Shown: positions 40,011-50,188 of the stretch, piece by piece | How positions within the stretch are numbered: position 1 is the stretch's first letter | Layout: the number at the start of each line of letters is the position of its first letter | DNA from: an uncultured Acidobacteriia bacterium | GTDB taxonomy: Bacteria > Acidobacteriota > Terriglobia > Bryobacterales > Bryobacteraceae | Assembly: GCA_903851195.1 (NCBI GenBank) | Contig: CAINNJ010000004.1 | Location: forward strand, 310,001 to 374,000 | DNA length: 64,000 bases | Direction of reading: 5' to 3' | The notes under the pieces: model-generated | The model's database searches: none | Seen by the model: the letters and a program-made list of their open reading frames with translations, nothing else | Told to the model about the DNA's origin: nothing | Made by a program: the position numbers and the translations under genes

Positions 40011-40622
40011 GTGCGGCTGGGGATTCTGATTTCCGGGCGCGGCTCGAACTTCGAGGCCATCGCGAATGCCATCGCCCGGCGCAAACTCGACGCCGAGATC
40101 GCCATCGTCATCACCAATCGTGCCGGTTCGCCGGGGCTCGATATCGCCCGCGAACGCGGCATTCCGGTGCGCATCATCGCCTCCCAGGGACTGGAACGGG
40201 AAGCCTACGACAAGCTGCTGGTGGAGGAACTGCAGACGCACGATGTGGATCTGGTCTGTCTGGCCGGGTTCATGCGCCTGCTGAGCGCGCATTTTGTGCG
40301 CGCGTTTCCGAACCGCGTCCTCAACATTCACCCGTCGCTGCTGCCTTCCTTCCCGGGCCTCGATGCCCAGCGCCAGGCTCTGGAGCACGGCGTCAAAATC
40401 ACGGGCTGCACCGTGCATTTCGTGGATGAATTTCTCGACTCCGGCCCGATCCTGATTCAGGCCGCCGTGCCGGTGCTGGATGACGATACGGTGGAGACGT
40501 TATCCGCGCGCATTCTGGCGCAGGAGCACTCCATTTATTCAACGGCTATTCAGTATCTGGTGGAAGACCGGGTCACCATCGAAGGGCGCCGGGTCCGGAT
40601 CCGCGAAGACGAGCGACCCTAA
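40011..40622 (+). CDS. purN: Phosphoribosylglycinamide formyltransferase
   Basis: Transfers the formyl group of 10-formyl-THF to GAR in purine synthesis. 203 residues, GTG start at the first base after the purM stop (TAA GTG). Motifs: ISGRGSNFEAI (phosphate loop), LAGFMRLLS, the catalytic NIHPSLLPSF with Asn and His, and the Asp in HFVDEFLDSGPILIQ. Complete and of normal length. The purM-purN pair is a standard arrangement. A multi-hairpin repeat element follows the stop and may act as the terminator. Confidence 0.97.
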   Translation: MRLGILISGRGSNFEAIANAIARRKLDAEIAIVITNRAGSPGLDIARERGIPVRIIASQGLEREAYDKLLVEELQTHDVDLVCLAGFMRLLSAHFVRAFPNRVLNIHPSLLPSFPGLDAQRQALEHGVKITGCTVHFVDEFLDSGPILIQAAVPVLDDDTVETLSARILAQEHSIYSTAIQYLVEDRVTIEGRRVRIREDERP

Positions 40623-40659
40623 CCTGGTTCCCCGATGGCGTAATCGGACTCGAAGGTGG

Positions 40660-40738
40660 GGCGGGTTGTAGACCTGCGCGCCGGTTGGTAACCGGCGCTG
40701 TTGTCGGGTTTCCAACCCGCCGCAGGATGGCATCCTGC
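40660..40738. repeat. REP-like multi-hairpin element downstream of purN
   Basis: Within 79 bases there are three perfect hairpins: GCGCCGGTT-GGT-AACCGGCGC (40678-40698), CGGGTT-TCC-AACCCG (40705-40719) and GCAGGATG-G-CATCCTGC (40722-40738). An outer GGCGGGTT (40660-40667) can also pair with AACCCGCC (40714-40721), competing with the second hairpin. This kind of mosaic looks like a repetitive extragenic palindrome family. The rest of the 152-base gap (40623-40774) shows nothing else. Confidence 0.7.
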
Positions 40739-40774
40739 ACTACATAGAGAGAACACGCTCACCCGATCAAAGAA

Positions 40775-42466
40775 CTAGTAATCGATACGGCGCACCACGC
40801 CCGCAGCGCCGATATCCATCACGCTGACCGGCGCATACTGCACCACCACCGGAAGCGGATTCTGCGGACCGCATTGCAGATTGAGCGGACCACTGCGGTT
40901 CGTAAAAAACTCGACGGCTTTGAAGTCCGGCAGGGCGAACACCAGATCCTGCTGCCCCGCGTGCACCAGCAGATGATTGCCCTTCGGACTGCAATCCATC
41001 CCCTGAAGAACGCCCTCCACCGATTGCAGCTTCTCACCCGGACGCGGCGGCGACGGCAGTTTCTGCCGCGCTTCGATGAACGCGAGCATCCGGGTGAGTT
41101 CCTGCGTCTGTTGCGGCGTCTTCGCCCACTTCTGCGCGGTCAGCGCGTTCTCTCTCGCCCGCGCCAGGTCGCCGGTCTCCAGATACGCATACGCCAGGCT
41201 GAAGAACACGCCCGGCGCGCGGTCCGGCGTCACGATCTTAATGCTCATCAGCGCGCTGATCGCGCCTTCGTACTGCCGCGTGACGACGCGCAGTCCGCCC
41301 AGTTGCAACAGCGCCTCCGCGTAGTCGGGTTTCGCTTGCAGCGCGCGCTCCAGAATCGGGATCACCTGGAGCGGTGACTGCTGCGCGGCGGTTTCCAGAG
41401 TCGCCAGTGCCACGCACATCTGAGGATCGCCGCCGCCTGCCGCGAAGGAGCGGCTGAAGTGCTGCCGCGCCGCCGCCTTATCGCTGTGCGCCAACGCCAG
41501 GAAGCCGAGGGACTGCTCCAGATCCGCCTGGCCGGGCTCCAGCTTTTCCAGTTGATCGTACTCCTGTCTGGCCAGATCCGAGCGTCCAATGGAAGCGAGC
41601 AGATCCGCCAGCACCAGCCGCGCTTCGAACGTGGATGCCCGTGCCACGGCGGGTTCCGATTCCGCCTTCGTCAGCGTGGTCGCATACACGGCGCCGAAGA
41701 GTCTCTTGCGTTCGAAATACTTGCGAAGATCCAGAAAAACCGCGGCGGCCGGCTTGCCATAGGCAGTCTCGCACGCTTCGGCGGCGCTGCTGCCGCGATG
41801 CAGCGCCATCAGGAATTTGCCGAAATTGTCCTTGTAATCCGGCGCGAGAAACAGCATGTGCACCAGCGCCCAGCTTTCGCCATAAAAAAGCCCCGTGCGG
41901 TTGCCTTCGTTATAGATCGGCGAGCCCACGCCGACCGACGTCAGCGTGTCGAAATCCAGCCACGGACCCTGGCTCAAAACCTGCACGCGGCCGGGGATCA
42001 GATCGCCCACCGCCACGCCGTCCTTCGCGGGTTTCAGCGTGGAATAGACGTCCGCCCAGCCCTCATTCAGCCACACCGGAATCCGCAGCCCGCTGTGCCG
42101 CACCACCAGGTGCATGTACTCATGAATCGCCACCTTGTAGCTGTCCGCCGAAAGATCCGACATGACGATGAAATCCCGCCGCGCGCCCGGCGCGTAATAC
42201 GCGATCGCCTGCGCATTCGGGGAATACGGCAGGAACTGGTCTCTCCCGTTAAACGCGAGAATGCGCACCGGGAAATCTTCGTTCGAATGCACCGGAGATG
42301 CTTTCTGAAAGAAGTCCCTCACCTGCTCGAAATGCAGGATGGCATCGCGCCCGGCCTTCTCCCCGGCATCGGTGTACAGTTCGAAATGGGGTGTCGTGAC
42401 CCGCAGCCACTGGTCCGCGCCGCTCGCGGACCAGGCAAACATCACAAGCAGAGCTGCGGCGCGCAT
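40775..42466 (-). CDS. Exported gluzincin-like peptidase (Peptidase_MA type) with TPR repeats
   Basis: 563 residues. Signal peptide of about 16 residues (AALLVMFAWSASGA). A zinc site HEYMHLVVRH with the downstream glutamate in NEGWADVYSTL is the HExxH plus E pattern of gluzincins (about 115-140). The C-terminal half (about 280-480) is helical repeats with TPR spacing (ARQEYDQLEKLEPGQADLEQSLGFLALAHSDKAAARQHF, ALQAKPDYAEALLQLGGL). It is the last gene of the GH88-cupin-oxidoreductase operon, 4 bases after the preceding stop. Substrate unknown; possible envelope maintenance role. Confidence 0.88.
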   Translation of the reverse strand: MRAAALLVMFAWSASGADQWLRVTTPHFELYTDAGEKAGRDAILHFEQVRDFFQKASPVHSNEDFPVRILAFNGRDQFLPYSPNAQAIAYYAPGARRDFIVMSDLSADSYKVAIHEYMHLVVRHSGLRIPVWLNEGWADVYSTLKPAKDGVAVGDLIPGRVQVLSQGPWLDFDTLTSVGVGSPIYNEGNRTGLFYGESWALVHMLFLAPDYKDNFGKFLMALHRGSSAAEACETAYGKPAAAVFLDLRKYFERKRLFGAVYATTLTKAESEPAVARASTFEARLVLADLLASIGRSDLARQEYDQLEKLEPGQADLEQSLGFLALAHSDKAAARQHFSRSFAAGGGDPQMCVALATLETAAQQSPLQVIPILERALQAKPDYAEALLQLGGLRVVTRQYEGAISALMSIKIVTPDRAPGVFFSLAYAYLETGDLARARENALTAQKWAKTPQQTQELTRMLAFIEARQKLPSPPRPGEKLQSVEGVLQGMDCSPKGNHLLVHAGQQDLVFALPDFKAVEFFTNRSGPLNLQCGPQNPLPVVVQYAPVSVMDIGAAGVVRRIDY

Positions 42467-42470
42467 ACCT

Positions 42471-43625
42471 CTATATTGCAGGAATATCGACCCACGCGCG
42501 TTTCGCCCAGGACTCCAGGCCCTTCTCGGCGAGTTGCACGCCCTTCGCGCCTTCCAGCAGATCCCAGCGGAACGGCTCGTCTTTCACCACGTGCCGCAGG
42601 AAAAGTTCCCACTGGCATTTGAAAGCGTTGTCGAACTTGTCCTGATCGGGCAGCTTCTGCCAGCCTTCGAGGAACTGAATCGGTTGGGGGACGTCCGGAT
42701 TCCAGGTGGGCCGGGGCGTGGCGGCATAGGGCTGCACCCAGCAGTCGCGCAGACCGGCCACGGCGGAACCTTTCGTGCCATCCACCTGCAGCGTGAGCAG
42801 ATCGTCGCGGCGCACGCGCACCGTCCACGAAGAGTTGAAATGCGCGATGATCCCGTCTTCCAGTTCGAAAGTGGCGTAAGCAGAATCGTCCGCCGTGCAG
42901 GCATAGGGCTTCCCGGCTTCATCGCGGCGCTCCGGGATGTGTGTCGCGCCCAGGCAGGACACCGACTTCACCGCCCCGAAAACGTTGTCGAGCACATAGC
43001 GCCAGTGGCACAGCATATCCAGAATGATGCCGCCGCCGTCTTCCTTGCGATAGTTCCAGGACGGGCGCTGCGGCGTGACCGTGTCGCCCTCGAAAACCCA
43101 GTAGCCGAACTCGCCGCGCACCGACAGAATACGCCCGAAGAAGCCGAGATCGCGCAGGTGCTTCAGCTTCAGCAGACCGGGGAGCCAGAGTTTGTCCTGC
43201 ACCACGCCGTGCTTCACGCCCGCGGCCTTCGCCTGCCGATAGAGATCCAACGCGACTTCGGTCTTATCGGCAATCGGCTTTTCACAGTAGATGTGTTTGC
43301 CGGCCGCAATGGCCGCCGATACCGCTTCCACGCGGCGATCCGTCGTCTGTGAGTCGAAGTAGACAGAATATTCCGGATTCGCCAGAGCCTCTTCCACGCT
43401 GGTGGTCCACGGAATGCCGCCGAACTCCCGCGAGATGCTCTCCAGCTTGACCGCGTTGCGGCCCACGAGCAGCGGCCGGGGCATGATCGTCTCAGTGGCG
43501 GAAATCGGCACGCCACCCTGCTGCATGATGGCGTGGATCGACCGGCGCAGGTGCTGGTTCAGGCCCATGCGTCCGGTGACGCCGTTCATGATGATGCCGA
43601 TGGAATGAATGGTTTTCGAAGACAT
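42471..43625 (-). CDS. Gfo/Idh/MocA family sugar dehydrogenase
   Basis: NAD(P)-dependent oxidoreductase of about 384 residues. An N-terminal Rossmann fold (IGIIMNGVTGRMG, not the usual GxGxxG but GVTGRMG) is followed by the conserved EKP motif in HIYCEKPIADKTEVALDLYRQ and a C-terminal alpha/beta domain with GGIILDMLCHWRYVLD. The GVTGRMG loop fits a nucleotide-binding turn with one extra residue. It probably oxidises a sugar or uronic acid derivative. Its start is directly adjacent to the cupin stop (no gap), and the GH88 gene upstream suggests uronate metabolism. Confidence 0.92.
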   Translation of the reverse strand: MSSKTIHSIGIIMNGVTGRMGLNQHLRRSIHAIMQQGGVPISATETIMPRPLLVGRNAVKLESISREFGGIPWTTSVEEALANPEYSVYFDSQTTDRRVEAVSAAIAAGKHIYCEKPIADKTEVALDLYRQAKAAGVKHGVVQDKLWLPGLLKLKHLRDLGFFGRILSVRGEFGYWVFEGDTVTPQRPSWNYRKEDGGGIILDMLCHWRYVLDNVFGAVKSVSCLGATHIPERRDEAGKPYACTADDSAYATFELEDGIIAHFNSSWTVRVRRDDLLTLQVDGTKGSAVAGLRDCWVQPYAATPRPTWNPDVPQPIQFLEGWQKLPDQDKFDNAFKCQWELFLRHVVKDEPFRWDLLEGAKGVQLAEKGLESWAKRAWVDIPAI

Positions 43626-44075
43626 TTAGTTTTCCGGTTTATCTGTGCATTGCGGATGCGCGCCCGCCGGCAGCGCCGGAGCGTCCACGCCGGCTTTCGG
43701 CAGCGTTCCGGCGAGTTCCTGACGCCAGTGGGCCACGTCGCCCGCCGGGCCGTAGACGTAAATCATGCGCATCGGCGTGTCGCCCGTGTTGGTGAGCTGG
43801 TGAAACACAGTGGGCGGAATAAACGCGGCCTGGCCGGTGGAGATCGTCGTTCGCTCCTCGCCCAGACACATCTCGCCCGTGCCTTCCACGATGAAGTAGA
43901 TCTCCTCCTGCTCCTGGTTGTGCCAAGGCACCTGGCCGCCGTTCGGCTCCAGAGTCACCATGCCCATGGCGAAACTGTTGGCCTGAATGGGGCTCATGCC
44001 GCCCACCAGGTTTTGTGTGCGGCGCCGGGCGGGATAGACGCGTCCGGCAATTTGGGAAAGATCGGCGATGGTCAT
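43626..44075 (-). CDS. Single-domain cupin
   Basis: 149 residues from the ATG at 44075, which overlaps the GH88 stop by 4 bases (ATGA). One cupin: VPWHNQEQEEIYFIVEGTGEMCLGEERTTI and FIPPTVFHQLTNTGDTPMRMIYVYG. Metal-ligand residues: HNQ replaces HxH at the first motif (the ligands would be His and Glu), and the second motif His is present. No signal peptide. Likely a sugar-binding or isomerase helper in the GH88-linked operon. A longer open frame to 44342 lies inside GH88 in another frame and is rejected. Confidence 0.85.
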   Translation of the reverse strand: MTIADLSQIAGRVYPARRRTQNLVGGMSPIQANSFAMGMVTLEPNGGQVPWHNQEQEEIYFIVEGTGEMCLGEERTTISTGQAAFIPPTVFHQLTNTGDTPMRMIYVYGPAGDVAHWRQELAGTLPKAGVDAPALPAGAHPQCTDKPEN

Positions 44076-45451
44076 TTGGATTCCGTTGCCTTGTCGTCGG
44101 CCCAGAACGTCAGATAGGGGCGTTCCTCGATGATGCGGAGCAGATACAGCGCGACTTCCCGCGCATGATAATCGCCCCACATACAGGCCTCGCCGCGCGG
44201 GACTCCGTCGGAACCCGGCGCCCGGTCCCAGCCGTTCGGACGATGATAAACAGCGTGCAGGATCAGGCCCTGATGGCCGGGATCCGTGCTCAGATAAGGC
44301 TCGGCGAACAGCGCGTCGCAGACCGTCAGGCCGGCCTGCCAATAGCGATCGTTCTTCAGATACCGGCCCAGCCGCAGCAAACCCTGCGCGCCGATGGCCG
44401 CCGCCGAACTGTCCACGGGCTCGTACGGATTAAACGGATCGGAAGCGCGCGAAGCCCAGTCGCCCAGCCGGTGCAGTTGCGGCGCGCCGGTATCCCAGTA
44501 GGGAATCCCGTCCGTGGGCGAATTCCCGATATAGAAATCGCAGGTCGCCTCGGCAGCCCGCCGCAAAGTGGCCGTGATCCCGTCGCGTCCGCCGAAAGGT
44601 TCGAACTCGCTGTCCGGCAGCGTGGCGAAGAATTCCAGTTGTTCCGCGAAGCCGCACATCGCCCACGCCAGTCCGCGAGTCCACGTGCTGAACGGCGAAT
44701 AGCCCTGCTGCGAATTGGGGCAGCGGAAGTTCCCGTCGTTGGTATTGAAGACGCTCTCGTGCACCGTGCGGCCGCGCAGATCGTACACATCCCGGCCTTC
44801 TCCGTAATAGACGGAGTAGCGCGCCGTGGCTTCGGCATGGCGGATCAGCCGTTCCAGCAAAGAAATGCGCCGGTCGTTCTCGCCCATCAGCACATGGCCG
44901 AGCTTGTGGCTCACCGCCAGCGCCCGCAGGGAACGGATGGTATCCACGAACAGCGAATGCGGCCCGTTGAACGAGTAGATGAAGCCCCCGCCCTGCGCGA
45001 CGGGCGTCCAGCGCATTGCCTGCACGGCGCCGGAACACATCAGAGCGAGTTCATAAAAGCGGCGCTCCCACACGTTGTCGGAAATCGCGCCCTCGTGCAT
45101 CAGGCGCAGCAGGTTGCCATAGGTGGAAACGTTGTTGAAGCCGTGGTCATGCACGCCGGCGTGCGTCACGTGCGGCGCCATCAGTCGCACCGTGTGTTCG
45201 CGGCCCGCGTCGAGGAACGCGCGCTCGCCGGTGGCATCGAACTGCAGAATGGACGCGCCGAACTGAAAGCCCTGCGTCCACTCCGTCCAGCCGCGGCTCG
45301 TGTACTTCCCGCCGATCGTGAAGACGGGCGCGCCCTGCGACGGATTCCACGCGGCTTCCAGCGCGCGGATTTTCGCAGCCGAAGCGGTGAACAGTGTGTG
45401 GATTTTATGGCTCAGCGCGGCGGGGCTGAGATCGGAACGGACCTGGATCAT
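44072..45451 (-). CDS. Glycoside hydrolase family 88-like protein (unsaturated glucuronyl hydrolase type)
   Basis: 459 residues from the ATG at 45451. The conserved pattern of unsaturated uronyl hydrolases is clear: FTIGGKYTSRGWTEWTQGF, HDHGFNNVSTYGNLLRL, NGPHSLFVDTIRSLRAL, YSVYYGEGRDVYDLRGRTVHE, CPNSQQGYSPFSTWTRGLAWAMCGF, and CMWGDYHAREVALYLLRI. It would act on unsaturated uronic-acid oligosaccharides left by a lyase. No signal peptide. First gene of an operon with cupin, Gfo/Idh/MocA oxidoreductase and peptidase. It starts 44 bases after the hybrid kinase gene ends. Confidence 0.87.
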   Translation of the reverse strand: MIQVRSDLSPAALSHKIHTLFTASAAKIRALEAAWNPSQGAPVFTIGGKYTSRGWTEWTQGFQFGASILQFDATGERAFLDAGREHTVRLMAPHVTHAGVHDHGFNNVSTYGNLLRLMHEGAISDNVWERRFYELALMCSGAVQAMRWTPVAQGGGFIYSFNGPHSLFVDTIRSLRALAVSHKLGHVLMGENDRRISLLERLIRHAEATARYSVYYGEGRDVYDLRGRTVHESVFNTNDGNFRCPNSQQGYSPFSTWTRGLAWAMCGFAEQLEFFATLPDSEFEPFGGRDGITATLRRAAEATCDFYIGNSPTDGIPYWDTGAPQLHRLGDWASRASDPFNPYEPVDSSAAAIGAQGLLRLGRYLKNDRYWQAGLTVCDALFAEPYLSTDPGHQGLILHAVYHRPNGWDRAPGSDGVPRGEACMWGDYHAREVALYLLRIIEERPYLTFWADDKATESK

Positions 45452-45495
45452 TAATCTCGCATCATAGCGAATGAGCCATGCGCCCCGGCGCGGGC

Positions 45496-48400
45496 TTATT
45501 CCGGTGCAGTAGGAGAGCCGGCGGCCAGACTCCGTTCCAGACAAACCGAGATCCAGGAATCCAGCTTTTCCCGTAGAATATCCGTGCGGATCGGCTTGGC
45601 GAGATAGTCGTCCATCCCCGCGGCCAGACAGCGCTCTTTTTCACCGGCCAGCACGTTCGCGGTCAGCGCGATAATCACCGGACCATTCACCGGGTGCGCT
45701 TCGCGAATCGCCCGCGTGGCCTCGAAGCCATCCATCTCCGGCATCTGGCAATCCATCAGCACGATGTCGAAGCGCGTCAGCCGGAGCGCGTCCACGGCCT
45801 CGCGGCCATTCGAGACGATCCTCGCTTCGAATCCGATCTTCCGCAGCAACAGGGACGCCACGCGCTGATTGACCGGATTGTCTTCGGCCAGCAGGATATT
45901 GCCGAAACGTTTCCCGCCCGCGGAATCCGGCTCCTCCGCGGGTCCGGCGCTCGCCCCGGCTGGCTTGGGCACGGAACAGAGCAGGGATGCCAGGCGGTTG
46001 ACCAGTTGCAACTCCCGAACCGGTTTCACCAGGACGAAACTCACCGCATCCGCGCCCGCCAGATCCCGCTCGGAATGGTGCGAGCCGAGCAGAATCACCG
46101 GCAGATTGCGCCGCCCGTCGCGGGCCCGGATCTCCTTTGCCAGCGCCATGCCGTCCATCCGAGGCATATGCATATCGGTGACCACCGCCGCGAACGGCAC
46201 CGGCAGCGCGAGTTGCCGCAGAGCCTCCGCGCCGCTGTCCACGGCCACCACGGAGCAGCCGTTGCGCTCCAGCTGGGACTGCAGCGTGCGGCGGTTCGAC
46301 GCGTTGTCGTCCACCACAAGCACAAGTTGTCCCTGCAGCGTCTTCGGCAGGTTAGCGGGTTGACGGATGAGTCCCGCGCGGAACGTAAACCAGAACTCCG
46401 AACCCTTCCCCGGAACGCTGTTCACGCCGATCTCCCCACCCATCAGTTCCACCAGACGCCGGCAGATGGCGAGGCCAAGACCGGTTCCGCCGAAACGCCT
46501 CGTGGTGGAGGAATCCGCCTGACTGAACGCCTGGAAGAGCCGTGCCTGCGCTTCCGGCGTAATCCCGATGCCCGTGTCGCGGATGGAAATCCGCACCGTC
46601 GCGTCCGCCGCGGTTTGCCCCGTCGCGGCGGCCTCCGGCAGATCCACCTGCAGCGAAACCTCACCGGCTGCCGTGAACTTGACCGCATTCGAAAGCAGAT
46701 TGAGCACCACCTGGCGGAGCCGTGAAGGGTCGGCGCGGAGCAACGGAGGCGCCTCGCGCGCAACCGGCAGAATGACCTCCAGGCCCTTGGCATGCGCCGC
46801 GGCGGAAACGATTCCCGCACACTCGCCGATGGCGTCGTACAGGTCGAAATCCGTGCGCTCCAGATCGATCTTGCCCGCTTCGATCCGCGAGAAATCCAGA
46901 ATGTCGTTAATAATCGCCAGCAGCGACTCGCCCGAGTTCCGGATCGTCGCAACGTATTCCTTCTGGTCGCCGTTGAGCGGCGTGTCGAGCAGCAGACTCG
47001 TCATGCCGATCACGCCGTTGAGCGGCGTACGGATCTCATGGCTCATCGTGGCGAGGAAATCGCCCTTGGCGCGATCGGCCGCTTCGGCGTTTTCCTTGGC
47101 CACGGCGAGTTCCAGAGACTGCGCCTTCAGCGCCATCTCGTTCCGCTTCAGCTGGGTCACATCCTGCACGAAGCCGCGCATCACGGCGTCCTTGCCCGCG
47201 CCCGTGGAAGGCTCGGCGACCATCATCAGGTACTTGACCGAACCATCGGGCAGCGGCAACTCACACTCGTAGGTCCCCCGGGTTGAAGCGGTCTCCGCGC
47301 GCAGAAACGCCCGCTGAATCTTTCGCCGGTCCGCCCGCGACAGAATGCTGTAGAGGAATTCCTCCACCGTGGGAGGACCCAGTGCGGCATCGCGCCCGAA
47401 GATCCGGAACATGGTGGCCGACCACGTAACCCGGCGCGCCGAATCGATCTCCCAACTGCCCGTATTGGCCAGCCGCTGCGAATCTTCGAGCAGCCCCTGA
47501 ATGCGGAGATGATACTCCTGCAACCCCTGCCGTTCCGTCACATCGCGCGTATTGACCACAATGCCCTGGATCAACGGATCGGAGGTAAGATCGGTGGCGA
47601 TCGACTCCAGATAGTGCAGCGTCCCGTCGGGCTGCACGCAGCGCACCGTAAACGGCGTGGCGTCGCCGCGCCGCACCGCCGCATCCGCCGCCGCCGCGTC
47701 TTCCTCGTGGATTCCCTCCACGAACTTCGTGCCGGCGCGCTCCTCCGGCGAGCGTCCGAACAGCTTCGTCACCGCGCCGCTCTCATGCAGAATCACGCCT
47801 TCTGAATCGACCGTCGAGAGCGCGTCCGAACTGCTGTGGACCAGCGCTTCCAGATACTCCTCGCGGCTGCGCAGCGTCTGCTTGAGTCGATTGCTTTCCG
47901 TGATGTCGCGGAAATAGAGCGAAACGCCGTTCTCCAGCGGATAACAGGAGATCTGCAGCCAGGCGCCCAGCCCGGAATGCCACGCCTCGAACTCTGTCGC
48001 CGAACCGGTGGACTCCGCCTCGCGGAAGCGCGCCCGGAAGCCGGATTCGCTGTCCGGAAACGCGGCCTCCAGTGGCGCGCCTTTCAGGTTTCGGCCCCCG
48101 AACAGGGAAGCCGCCCGCTGATTCAGATACTCAATCGTCCCGTCCGCGGCTACCGACATCACGCAATCGGTGGTGCTCTCCAGCACCGAGCCGAGCCGCG
48201 CTGCGGATTCCCGCAGCCACTGCTCCGCATTCTCCCGGCGGCGCAGTTCGCGCAGCGCCACCCAGAGGCCGAAGATGCCCGAGAGTACCGCCAGCGCAAA
48301 ACCCGAACGAACCAGCCAGCGGCTGAGGCGGACACTGCTGTCCCGTCGCGCCACCAGCGTCCCCAGCAGGGCGGACTGTTCGCGGACGCGCGGTTCCAGC

Positions 48401-48792
48401 GAGTCGGTCTCCTCCGCATGAAGGCGCGCGAGCAATGCGCCGAGGCCTTTTTGGCCTTCCCTGCCCGCTGCCGCGCTGCGCAGCATGGCGACAAACGGAT
48501 CGGCCGCGGGCGCGCCGGCAAACACCGGATTCGCCAACGCGTTCCGCAGCGCGTTATCGATCGCCTCCGCGCCGGGCCCGGGTGTCGCGGCCAAGGACTG
48601 CAGGACGGCGATCTCGACCGCATCCAGCGCGACGCGCGCCCCGCGCAGTTCGGCAATGGTGCTTTGGCTGCGCTCGACGCGTCGCGTGCCCTCCACCGCC
48701 CGCGCCGTGGCTATGGCAGCGCCCACACCCACCCCGGCGAGAATCAGGATCGTGGCGGAAAAACTGGCGACGATTTTGGAACGGGGTGTCAA
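45496..48792 (-). CDS. Hybrid sensor histidine kinase with PAS domains and two receivers
   Basis: About 1098 residues. Two transmembrane helices ([20 protein letters not shown] near the start; [18 protein letters not shown] near 165) flank a periplasmic helical domain. About three PAS domains follow ([69 protein letters not shown]), then HisKA ([19 protein letters not shown]), HATPase ([27 protein letters not shown]), and receivers at about 823-940 ([20 protein letters not shown]) and about 967-1085 ([23 protein letters not shown]). All catalytic residues are intact. TTG 48792, 4 bases after the Wzy-like stop, is taken as start; an ATG at 48888 would overlap that gene by 92 bases. No output domain is present, so it signals to an unlinked partner. 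Confidence 0.9.
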   Translation of the reverse strand: MTPRSKIVASFSATILILAGVGVGAAIATARAVEGTRRVERSQSTIAELRGARVALDAVEIAVLQSLAATPGPGAEAIDNALRNALANPVFAGAPAADPFVAMLRSAAAGREGQKGLGALLARLHAEETDSLEPRVREQSALLGTLVARRDSSVRLSRWLVRSGFALAVLSGIFGLWVALRELRRRENAEQWLRESAARLGSVLESTTDCVMSVAADGTIEYLNQRAASLFGGRNLKGAPLEAAFPDSESGFRARFREAESTGSATEFEAWHSGLGAWLQISCYPLENGVSLYFRDITESNRLKQTLRSREEYLEALVHSSSDALSTVDSEGVILHESGAVTKLFGRSPEERAGTKFVEGIHEEDAAAADAAVRRGDATPFTVRCVQPDGTLHYLESIATDLTSDPLIQGIVVNTRDVTERQGLQEYHLRIQGLLEDSQRLANTGSWEIDSARRVTWSATMFRIFGRDAALGPPTVEEFLYSILSRADRRKIQRAFLRAETASTRGTYECELPLPDGSVKYLMMVAEPSTGAGKDAVMRGFVQDVTQLKRNEMALKAQSLELAVAKENAEAADRAKGDFLATMSHEIRTPLNGVIGMTSLLLDTPLNGDQKEYVATIRNSGESLLAIINDILDFSRIEAGKIDLERTDFDLYDAIGECAGIVSAAAHAKGLEVILPVAREAPPLLRADPSRLRQVVLNLLSNAVKFTAAGEVSLQVDLPEAAATGQTAADATVRISIRDTGIGITPEAQARLFQAFSQADSSTTRRFGGTGLGLAICRRLVELMGGEIGVNSVPGKGSEFWFTFRAGLIRQPANLPKTLQGQLVLVVDDNASNRRTLQSQLERNGCSVVAVDSGAEALRQLALPVPFAAVVTDMHMPRMDGMALAKEIRARDGRRNLPVILLGSHHSERDLAGADAVSFVLVKPVRELQLVNRLASLLCSVPKPAGASAGPAEEPDSAGGKRFGNILLAEDNPVNQRVASLLLRKIGFEARIVSNGREAVDALRLTRFDIVLMDCQMPEMDGFEATRAIREAHPVNGPVIIALTANVLAGEKERCLAAGMDDYLAKPIRTDILREKLDSWISVCLERSLAAGSPTAPE

Positions 48793-48796
48793 GGTA

Positions 48797-50182
48797 TCAC
48801 GCCATGACCCGCCGGAAATGAAACTTCGATGCGGACGCCACGGGCGCCGCCGCCACCGTGCCTGCCGCCGCTTGCGTGGTATCCGCATTCAGCAGATAAC
48901 CTTCCGCCCAGCCGGTCATCACGGCGAAGACCGGTGTCGCCGTCAGACCCATGAAAACGGTGGCGATGGTGACCCCATATGCCACGTAAATGCCCGCCAG
49001 CGTGAAACCCAGGGAACTGCCCCGCACCGCCGGCCGCGGCCGGCTCATCTCGAAGCGGATGAGACGGTACGGCATGATGAAAATCATCGAGATCAGCAGA
49101 CCGTCGGCGATGAAGCCGTGCATCAGCGCCAGCAGCAGATAGTAGTTGTCGATCGACGGCATGCCGCCCACCTTCGGCCACGTGTTGCGGCCCCATCCCA
49201 GATAGGAACGCTCGACGGCGATATCTGTATACTTATCCAGCAATTCTTTACGATAAGCCGCCGTCTCCTGCGAATCCGTCTTGGCCGCCGCCCGGCCCAC
49301 CGAGGCGTACGCGTAGAACATCGCGCCCGCGGGCACGCCGATGACAATCAGTCCGCCGGCGATGGCAAGCAGCCCCAGTTTGCGGTTCTTCGCCAGCCCG
49401 GCCCCCGTGATGACCGCCCCCGCGATGCCGCCCATCCACGGCCCGCGCACCAGGGTCATCACCATGCCGAGCATCAGCATCAGGGTCATGATACGCGCTT
49501 TCGGAATCTTCAGCCACGGCATCATCTTAAAGGTGGGCTCCCAGTAGCCGCACCACTCCAGCCAGCGCTGAATCCGAAAGCCGACCGTGATGATCAGGCA
49601 CGCAAGAATGGCGTGTCCGTAAGGCCCCGCGATGCGCGCGAAGCCGTAGCGGAACGTGGTGATCCAGCCGTCGGCCTGCCCCGGGAAGAAGCGGTTCATC
49701 AGCATCTCCCACGGCGTGCTGCCCATCTTGAACTCGTAGAGAGAGACGACCGAAATCGCGAACAGCAGAAAGGCGAAGCGTTTCGCGAAAGGAACGCGCA
49801 TCCCCTTTGGCTCGATCAGTCCTTTCGCCGCGATATACGGCAGAACGAAAGACCCGATCATGTCGAACAGCAGGTTCTGCGCTTCGTTGTAACCCGCGTT
49901 CGTGTATTCGGACACGCCGATAATCAGGGCGAACGCCACCACGAAGAAGTCCATCAGGCTGTACTTCCAGCTCTTCATGTCCCGCGTGAGGAAGAGCCCC
50001 GCCACGGGAATGATGGCCGCCTGGCTGAACGTGGGATCCGGCAGAACCGGAATCACAAACCGATAATATTCGGGCAACAGCAGAAGCACCGGGATGTAAA
50101 CGTCGACAAACGCGATGGCCGGAGACCGCCGCATCGCGATGTACGCGCAATAAATCGCCGGAAAAATGACGATAAAGCCCAT
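48797..50182 (-). CDS. Wzy-like O-antigen polymerase / ligase family protein
   Basis: Integral membrane protein of 461 residues with about ten or eleven transmembrane helices. It has the long periplasmic loop expected of O-antigen polymerases/ligases (about 300-350, including [48 protein letters not shown]). The GWG-x-N-x-W and D-N-x-Y-L features match this superfamily. It would polymerise repeat units on the outer side of the inner membrane. 6 bases after the flippase stop, in the same operon. Assigned Wzy by context; a ligase cannot be excluded. Confidence 0.82.
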   Translation of the reverse strand: MGFIVIFPAIYCAYIAMRRSPAIAFVDVYIPVLLLLPEYYRFVIPVLPDPTFSQAAIIPVAGLFLTRDMKSWKYSLMDFFVVAFALIIGVSEYTNAGYNEAQNLLFDMIGSFVLPYIAAKGLIEPKGMRVPFAKRFAFLLFAISVVSLYEFKMGSTPWEMLMNRFFPGQADGWITTFRYGFARIAGPYGHAILACLIITVGFRIQRWLEWCGYWEPTFKMMPWLKIPKARIMTLMLMLGMVMTLVRGPWMGGIAGAVITGAGLAKNRKLGLLAIAGGLIVIGVPAGAMFYAYASVGRAAAKTDSQETAAYRKELLDKYTDIAVERSYLGWGRNTWPKVGGMPSIDNYYLLLALMHGFIADGLLISMIFIMPYRLIRFEMSRPRPAVRGSSLGFTLAGIYVAYGVTIATVFMGLTATPVFAVMTGWAEGYLLNADTTQAAAGTVAAAPVASASKFHFRRVMA

Positions 50183-50188
50183 ATCCGC

